Assembly: GCA_024653845.1 (NCBI GenBank)
Contig: JANLHA010000209.1
Location: 1 to 9,420 of the forward strand
DNA from: Candidatus Omnitrophota bacterium
Lineage (GTDB): Bacteria > Omnitrophota > Gorgyraeia > Zapsychrales > JANLHA01
Direction of reading: 5' to 3'
Length of the DNA stretch: 9,420 bases
The position numbers and the translations under genes are program-made. The notes beneath the pieces were generated by a model that was not told the DNA's origin, searched no databases, and saw only the letters and a list, made by a program, of their open reading frames with translations. Below, in pieces: positions 5,617 through 9,420 of this stretch (the first letter of the stretch is position 1; each line of letters begins with the position of its first letter).

Positions 5617-6188
5617 GAAATTACTTTCAACATGAACAAGCTTTGGTGAGTTCCAAAGCCAAAATTGGCGAGAATACCCGGATTTGGGCGTTTGTCAATA
5701 TTCAGGACGGTGCGGTCATCGGGAAGGAATGCAATATCTGCGACGGCTGTTATGTTGAAAAGGGCGCGGTCATTGGTGATCATGTGACCATCAAGAATGG
5801 TGTTGCGGTCTATGAAGGTGTTATTTTGGAAGATGATGTTTTCTGCGGAACTAACGTGGCGTTTATCAATGATCGGTATCCGCGCAGCCATCGATCGGAT
5901 GCATGGACACTTGAGAAAACGTGTGTGAAAAAAGGGGCCACGATTGGAAGCAATTCGACGATTATGTGTGGAGTCACGATTGGTGCTTACGCCTTGATTG
6001 GGGCGGGAAGCGTTGTCACTCGAGATATCAACAACCATTGGATTGTCACGGGGAACCCTGCGAAACCCGTTGGATATGCCTGCTGTTGTGGCAGAAGACT
6101 TCCTTCAACTCTCACATGCATTGTATGTAAATTGCATTATGTTCTTGAGGGTGATGAATTGCATTTGAAGACCCGCAAGTCCTCCTAA
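5613..6188 (+). CDS. WbpD-like hexapeptide-repeat N-acetyltransferase with a cysteine-rich tail
   Basis: A 191-residue left-handed beta-helix acyltransferase, nearly the same length as P. aeruginosa WbpD. Hexapeptide repeats of the [IV]-G-x-x-x-x type run from about residue 12 to 134 (A-K-I-G-E-N, A-V-I-G-K-E, A-V-I-G-D-H, A-T-I-G-S-N, V-T-I-G-A-Y, A-L-I-G-A-G). They are interrupted by the loop F-I-N-D-R-Y-P-R-S (84-92) found in nucleotide-sugar acetyltransferases, and followed by V-V-T-R-D-I and G-N-P-A-K-P-V-G (147-154). Expected role: acetyl-CoA-dependent acetylation of the 3-amino group of a UDP-amino sugar. The tail has C-x-C-G at 157-160 and C-x-x-C at 169-172, a likely zinc ribbon. ATG overlaps the previous stop as ATGA, so translation is coupled to the dehydrogenase. 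QdtC/FdtC-type dTDP-sugar acetylases are an alternative. Confidence 0.85.
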   Translation: MRNYFQHEQALVSSKAKIGENTRIWAFVNIQDGAVIGKECNICDGCYVEKGAVIGDHVTIKNGVAVYEGVILEDDVFCGTNVAFINDRYPRSHRSDAWTLEKTCVKKGATIGSNSTIMCGVTIGAYALIGAGSVVTRDINNHWIVTGNPAKPVGYACCCGRRLPSTLTCIVCKLHYVLEGDELHLKTRKSS

Positions 6189-6204
6189 AGAAATTCCTGC
6201 AATT

Positions 6205-6936
6205 ATGAAAAAAGTCATCGTTTGTCCTGTGGCCTACAATGAGCATGTGAAGATCAAGAGTGTCATTGAGCGTTTTTTAAGATCTCCTCTTTACGGTCAA
6301 GTTGATTATTTGGTTGTCGACGACGGATCAACCGATCAAACCACAGCTATCATTGAAAGTTTTAGTCCTCAGGGAGTCAAGACCCTGAGGCATCCCCAGC
6401 GTCAGGGAGTGGGAGCCACGATTCGTAGCGCGTTAAAATATGCCAAGGCCACGGGATATGAAGTGATCGTGATCATGGCAGGCAACGATAAGGACAATCC
6501 CAATGAGATCCCGCAGTTGATCGCTCCAATTCTAGAGGGAGAGACTGATCTTGTCCAGGGGTCGCGATACTTGCAAGGTGGGAAAGTCGGTGGGGACATG
6601 CCTTTTTATCGCAAATTTGCCACGCGGCTTCATCCGTTTTTATTTTCATGTTTGGTCCGACGAGAAATTACGGACAGCACGAATGGTTTTCGTGCGATTC
6701 GGCTTTCATTATTAGATGATGCTCGAATCAATCTTGAGCAGGAGTGGCTTCATCAATATGAATTGGAACCTTATTTGCTTTTTAAAAGCATCACTTTGGG
6801 TTATCGATATCAAGAAGTTCCTGTAACAAAGATTTATCCTCCAAAAAAATTGGGGTATACTAAGATGCAACCGATTGTGGGATGGTGGAGTATTCTTCGT
6901 CCATTGATTTATTTGGGACTGGGAATTAAAAAGTGA
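6205..6936 (+). CDS. Family 2 glycosyltransferase (DPM1-like)
   Basis: A 243-residue GT-A-fold glycosyltransferase, probably transferring a sugar from an activated donor to a lipid-linked or glycan acceptor at the inner face of the inner membrane. Visible elements: V-C-P-V-A-Y-N-E at the first strand (5-12), V-V-D-D-G-S-T-D for nucleotide binding (37-44), an M-A-G-N-D-K-D-N-P stretch (91-99) in which D95-K-D97 takes the place of the metal-binding DxD, Q-G-S-R-Y-L-Q-G-G (118-126), D-S-T-N-G-F-R-A-I (157-165) and E-V-P-V (204-207). The C-terminus G-W-W-S-I-L-R-P-L-I-Y-L is amphipathic and could touch the membrane, but there are no full transmembrane helices as in the longer polyprenyl-phosphate transferases. 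It follows the acyltransferase by 16 bases with no clear Shine-Dalgarno, which suggests coupling. Donor and acceptor are unknown. Confidence 0.88.
   Translation: MKKVIVCPVAYNEHVKIKSVIERFLRSPLYGQVDYLVVDDGSTDQTTAIIESFSPQGVKTLRHPQRQGVGATIRSALKYAKATGYEVIVIMAGNDKDNPNEIPQLIAPILEGETDLVQGSRYLQGGKVGGDMPFYRKFATRLHPFLFSCLVRREITDSTNGFRAIRLSLLDDARINLEQEWLHQYELEPYLLFKSITLGYRYQEVPVTKIYPPKKLGYTKMQPIVGWWSILRPLIYLGLGIKK
6367..6390 (+). repeat. Perfect 8-bp inverted repeat inside the glycosyltransferase gene
   Basis: CCTCAGGG (6367-6374) and CCCTGAGG (6383-6390) are perfect inverted copies separated by eight bases. The right part of the first arm also belongs to a direct repeat: TCAGGGAGT occurs at 6369-6377 and again at 6402-6410. 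The stem is G/C rich but has no T-run after it and lies within the coding frame, so it is not a terminator. Confidence 0.6.
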
Positions 6937-6944
6937 GGAGAAAA

Positions 6945-7235
6945 ATGAAAAATGTCTTTTTGTTTTTATTGTGCGGGTTGGCGATGGTTTTTGCGGGGTG
7001 TGAAACGCTCCTTAATGAGCCCGGATCATTGTTGACCGATCCCCAATTTACAGAATATGACCAGAAAATGAAGGAAGCGGAGAGTTCTTATCTTAAAAAA
7101 GAAATTACGTACGCTGAATATCTTGAGAAGAAGAAGGAACTCGATCAGGATTATAATGAAGAAGCCAACAAGCGAAAACAAGTGATTGAAAATCCTGAAG
7201 CGGGTGGATCTTCGGCAACCCCGACGATGCCTTAA
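6945..7235 (+). CDS. Small lipoprotein with a SHOCT-like helical segment
   Basis: A 96-residue predicted lipoprotein. The start is ATG 6945 after GAGGAG (6935-6940), which overlaps the stop of the glycosyltransferase gene. The signal peptide is M-K-N followed by a hydrophobic core and V-F-A-G-C, placing the lipid-bearing Cys at residue 19. The mature part has a short linker, then a charged helical stretch (about 38-80) including S-S-Y-L-K-K-E-I-T-Y-A-E-Y-L-E-K-K-K-E. This resembles the short SHOCT pattern (helix, turn residue, E/Y-x-x-K-K-x-x-L), which is usually found at protein C-termini. It ends with a Gly/Ser/Thr/Pro-rich tail. No specific function can be assigned. Outer- or inner-membrane anchoring facing the periplasm follows from the lipobox; the residue after Cys is Glu, not the Asp that signals inner-membrane retention in enterics. 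Confidence 0.85.
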   Translation: MKNVFLFLLCGLAMVFAGCETLLNEPGSLLTDPQFTEYDQKMKEAESSYLKKEITYAEYLEKKKELDQDYNEEANKRKQVIENPEAGGSSATPTMP

Positions 7236-7242
7236 AAATATA

Positions 7243-7250
7243 GAGGTGAT
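7243..7250 (+). promoter_or_regulatory. Strong ribosome binding site for the rRNA methyltransferase gene
   Basis: GAGGTGAT is fully complementary to the 16S anti-Shine-Dalgarno end and lies eight bases before ATG 7259, which fixes that start. Confidence 0.75.
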
Positions 7251-7258
7251 AAAATCTT

Positions 7259-8029
7259 ATGAGATTATATGGTCGAAATCCTGTTTTGGAACGATTAAAA
7301 TCAAATCCTCAAAGCATCCTTAAAATTTATCTTCAACAAGGACAAGGGGACAGCGGATACATTCGCAAAAAGGCGCAGAAATGGGGAATCCCTGTTTTTG
7401 ATGTCCCAGGTTCAAAGTTGATGAAGATTGCTCGAAATGCGAATACCCAAGGCTGTGTTGCGGATGTGGAAGGATTTGCTTATGTGCTTTACCCTGAACT
7501 TTTGGAATGGGCGACGAAAAAGAGAGCTTCTTTAGTTTTCTTGGATGGCATCAATGATCCTCAAAATTTGGGAGCGACTCTGCGAAGCTTGGCATGCTTG
7601 GGTGATTTTGGCGTGGTCATCCCAACGCACCATTCCGTTGAAGTGACAGAAGCGGTATTGCGGGTTGCCTGTGGTGGCGACAATTATGTGAAGGTCTCGC
7701 GAGTTGCAAATTTGAGCCGTGCGATTGAAGACGCCAAAGAGGCTGAATTTTCCATTGCCGGAGCGGTCGTGGAAGGGGGAGAAAATATCATGGAGGTTGA
7801 GTTGCCATTTCCTTTGGGATTGATTGTGGGATCTGAACAAAAGGGAATTCGTGATGTTCTCCGTCGACATCTCGACATTACACTGACCATTCCCATGGCC
7901 CATGCCAGGCTTTCTTTGAATGTGGCTCAGGCAACGACGATTTTTTGTTATGAGATTGAACGACAAAAAAATAAAGTGGCTAATTCTCGAAGGAAGGCCC
8001 ATCATGACGCGTCCGAAGAAATCCAGTAA
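7259..8029 (+). CDS. rlmB: RlmB/TrmH-family RNA 2'-O-ribose methyltransferase
   Basis: A 256-residue SPOUT methyltransferase. RlmB uses S-adenosylmethionine to methylate the 2'-OH of G2251 in 23S rRNA. The N-terminal substrate-binding domain (about 1-78) begins L-Y-G-R-N-P-V-L-E and carries T-Q-G-C-V-A-D (63-69), matching the H-Q-G region of RlmB. The trefoil-knot domain shows motif 1 L-D-G-I-N-D-P-Q-N-L-G-A-T-L-R (95-109, with Asn103 and Arg109), motif 2 L-I-V-G-S-E-Q-K-G-I (188-197, Glu193) and motif 3 I-P-M followed by S-L-N-V-A-Q-A (219-225, Asn221). Motif 3 reads I-P-M-A-H-A-R-L instead of the common I-P-M-x-G-x-x-x-S, a modest deviation. The last 26 bases overlap the next gene. The family is certain; target specificity (23S rRNA versus tRNA) is less so. 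Confidence 0.88.
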   Translation: MRLYGRNPVLERLKSNPQSILKIYLQQGQGDSGYIRKKAQKWGIPVFDVPGSKLMKIARNANTQGCVADVEGFAYVLYPELLEWATKKRASLVFLDGINDPQNLGATLRSLACLGDFGVVIPTHHSVEVTEAVLRVACGGDNYVKVSRVANLSRAIEDAKEAEFSIAGAVVEGGENIMEVELPFPLGLIVGSEQKGIRDVLRRHLDITLTIPMAHARLSLNVAQATTIFCYEIERQKNKVANSRRKAHHDASEEIQ

Positions 8030-8621
8030 AAAACATTCGCCAGCTTCTTCCTTTCAATCGGCCCTCGACTTTTTTGCCGAGGCTGGGCTTTTGAAAAAAG
8101 TGAAGCGTAGCGGTTGGTGGGTTGCGGGCATCCAGAATCCGGAGAGTGTCGCTGACCATTCGTTTCGTACTGCGGTCATTGGCTATTACCTCGCATATTT
8201 AGAAGGGGTCGACCCTTTGCAAGTCATGGCCATGGCGCTTTTTAATGATATCCATGAAGCTCGAATTAACGACCTTCATAAAATGGGTCATTATTACATC
8301 GACTTCAAAGATGCCGAGAAGCGTGTTTTCAAAGATCAAATCCAAGATTTGGATAGCAGAGTGCAAAAGCCCTTGCGAGCCTTACGAGATCGTTACGATT
8401 GCCAGAATTGTCCGGAAAGTCAGGTCGCTCGAGACGCGGACATCCTCGAGTGTTTGATTCAGGCTAAAGAGTATCATCACGCAGGATATGCAGAAGCCGA
8501 ACATTTTTTTCAACGAGCCCCAGAGCTTTTGAAAACTAAAAGTGCTCAGGCGCTTTGGCGAGAAATGATCACGTGGGACAGCAGTGATTGGTGGCAGAAG
8601 GTGGTTAAGTTTGAGAGATAA
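8004..8621 (+). CDS. HD-domain protein, YfbR/HDDC2-like, with an ND in place of HD
   Basis: A 205-residue HD-superfamily protein of the COG1896 type, whose best-studied members are metal-dependent 5'-deoxynucleotidases. Start ATG 8004 follows AGGAAGG (7991-7997) and lies 26 bases inside rlmB. The family landmarks are in order: L-L-K-K-V-K-R-S-G-W (29-38), P-E-S-V-A-D-H-S-F-R (46-55) with His52 as first metal ligand, A-L-F-N-D-I-H-E-A-R-I-N-D-L (78-91), and R-D-A-D-I-L-E (143-149) with Asp146 as likely last ligand. In the second motif the residue normally His is Asn81 (codon AAT, one base from CAT) next to an intact Asp82, while Glu85 (the general acid position) is kept. The enzyme may have altered metal binding or be inactive as a nucleotidase. 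A C-x-x-C at 133-136 is also present. Substrate unknown. Confidence 0.83.
   Translation: MTRPKKSSKKHSPASSFQSALDFFAEAGLLKKVKRSGWWVAGIQNPESVADHSFRTAVIGYYLAYLEGVDPLQVMAMALFNDIHEARINDLHKMGHYYIDFKDAEKRVFKDQIQDLDSRVQKPLRALRDRYDCQNCPESQVARDADILECLIQAKEYHHAGYAEAEHFFQRAPELLKTKSAQALWREMITWDSSDWWQKVVKFER
8598..8604 (+). promoter_or_regulatory. Ribosome binding site supporting a TTG start inside the HD gene
   Basis: AAGGTGG ends six bases before TTG 8611. No comparable site precedes the in-frame TTG at 8629 or the GTG at 8584, so 8611 is the best start for the M48 lipoprotein. It also yields a complete signal peptide. Confidence 0.55.
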
Positions 8622-9408
8622 GATACAATTGCGAAAATTCTCATTTCTCATTTTTGTTTTTTTTCTGGTCGGTTGCTCAACTCTCAACCCCGCCACGGGT
8701 CGTAAGGAATTCATTTTTATCGACACCGAGACGGAAGTGGCGATGGGGAAGGATATTCATAAACAGATATTGCAGCAGTACAAGATTTCTTCCAACCTTG
8801 AACAAGTGGCACATGTAGAAAAAATAGGGCAAAAATTGGCACAAGTTTCAGATCGGAAAGATTACGAATATCATTTTTATGTGATTAATAACGATGAGCT
8901 CAACGCGTTCACGGTGCCCGGGGGCAGCATTTATATTTTTACGGGACTTTTAGAAAAGCTTTCTTCCGACGATGAAATCGCCGCAGTTTTGGCTCACGAG
9001 ATTGGTCATGGCGCAGCGCGACATACAGTCAAGAAATTTCAAGCCGCAATGGGTTATAATCTTGTCGGGACCATTGTCTTAAGTCAGGTTGCTCCGGCGC
9101 AACAACAATTGGCCGCCATGAGTTCCAGTGCTGTCATGCAATTGGTTTTTTCAGCGTATGGTCGACGAGACGAATATCAGGCGGATCAGTTAGGGCTGCG
9201 GTATCTCTATCGCAGTGGGTATGATCTTAAAGCCATGATTAAGACGTTCAAAGTTTTGAAAGTCAATTCGAAAGGTCCCGAAGTGCCTTTGATATTAAGA
9301 AGCCATCCGTATTTGGAAGATCGGATTGCGGCAGTAGAGACGGAAATTCAGGACATCGAAGATGGGAAGAGTTCACAGGTCACAGCGGTGACTCAACCCC
9401 AACAATAA
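8611..9408 (+). CDS. M48-family zinc metalloprotease lipoprotein (LoiP/YcaL-like)
   Basis: A 265-residue secreted metalloprotease. The TTG start gives a signal peptide M-R-D-K-I-Q-L-R-K then F-S-F-L-I-F-V-F-F-L-V-G-C, a clear lipobox with Cys22; the mature end C-S-T-L-N-P-A-T-G-R-K-E-F is typical of M48 lipoproteins. The zinc site is H-E-I-G-H at 129-133 with third ligand Glu188 in E-Y-Q-A-D (188-192), and S-H-P-Y-L-E-D-R-I (231-239) is the conserved helix cap motif of the family. It lacks the TPR domain of BepA and matches LoiP/YcaL in length. Expected role: periplasmic quality control of outer-membrane proteins. The start overlaps the HD gene by 11 bases. All catalytic residues are present. 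The protein ends 12 bases before the window edge. Confidence 0.93.
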   Translation: MRDKIQLRKFSFLIFVFFLVGCSTLNPATGRKEFIFIDTETEVAMGKDIHKQILQQYKISSNLEQVAHVEKIGQKLAQVSDRKDYEYHFYVINNDELNAFTVPGGSIYIFTGLLEKLSSDDEIAAVLAHEIGHGAARHTVKKFQAAMGYNLVGTIVLSQVAPAQQQLAAMSSSAVMQLVFSAYGRRDEYQADQLGLRYLYRSGYDLKAMIKTFKVLKVNSKGPEVPLILRSHPYLEDRIAAVETEIQDIEDGKSSQVTAVTQPQQ

Positions 9409-9420
9409 GGAAAATCCTAT

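Noticed and set aside
5505..6038. 177-codon open frame on the minus strand opposite the dehydrogenase/acyltransferase junction
   Set aside because: It lies antisense to two well-supported genes, has no recognisable domain, and has composition expected of a codon shadow.
7532..8005. 157-codon minus-strand open frame opposite rlmB
   Set aside because: It is antisense to the knot domain of a clear methyltransferase, with no domain and no ribosome binding site evident.
9408..9419. AGGA-AAA-TCCT inverted repeat after the protease
   Set aside because: The arms are only four bases, too short to call; the AAGGA could equally be a ribosome binding site for a gene beyond the window.

Overview
The window is a dense, entirely plus-strand stretch of 16 protein genes, with the first truncated by the window edge. 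It comes from a diderm (outer-membrane-bearing) bacterium of moderate GC content. The diderm call rests on an Mla-type phospholipid-transport ABC system (MlaE, MlaF, MlaD), three predicted lipoproteins, a LoiP/YcaL-like M48 lipoprotein protease and nucleotide-sugar genes of the O-antigen type. The gene mix and style (TTG/GTG starts, tiny intergenic gaps, small orphan lipoproteins) would fit a candidate phylum such as Omnitrophota. That is an impression from the gene content, not something the sequence proves.

Region by region: (1) 1-2079 holds the end of mlaE, a small lipoprotein of unknown function, mlaF and mlaD, that is, permease, lipoprotein, ATPase and MCE substrate-binding subunit. (2) 2092-3458 holds two more inner-membrane genes, an MscS-type mechanosensitive channel and a single-repeat YggT protein. 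(3) 3494-4561 is a small nucleic-acid/transcription block: a YbaB/EbfC nucleoid protein, a 79-residue protein resembling the PC4 single-stranded-DNA-binding fold, and GreA. (4) 4594-6936 is a sugar block: a WbpB/WlbA-like dehydrogenase, a WbpD-like hexapeptide-repeat acyltransferase with a cysteine-rich tail, and a GT2 glycosyltransferase. The aminotransferase expected between the first two reactions is absent here. (5) 6945-7235 is a second small lipoprotein with a SHOCT-like helical segment. (6) 7259-9408 contains an RlmB/TrmH-family 2'-O-methyltransferase, a YfbR/HDDC2-like HD-domain protein whose HD dyad reads ND, and an M48 metalloprotease lipoprotein. These three genes overlap one another.

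No intergenic gap exceeds 38 bases, and I found no convincing promoter or rho-independent terminator. The block may therefore be read as long polycistronic transcripts, with most genes translated from their own Shine-Dalgarno sites or by coupling. I saw no tRNA, rRNA, CRISPR array, insertion sequence or phage gene. The window looks mostly like ordinary core and envelope biology. The items most worth a second look are the lipoprotein inside the mla cluster, the HD-to-ND substitution, the YbaB/PC4-like/GreA cluster and the orphan WbpB-WbpD pair.
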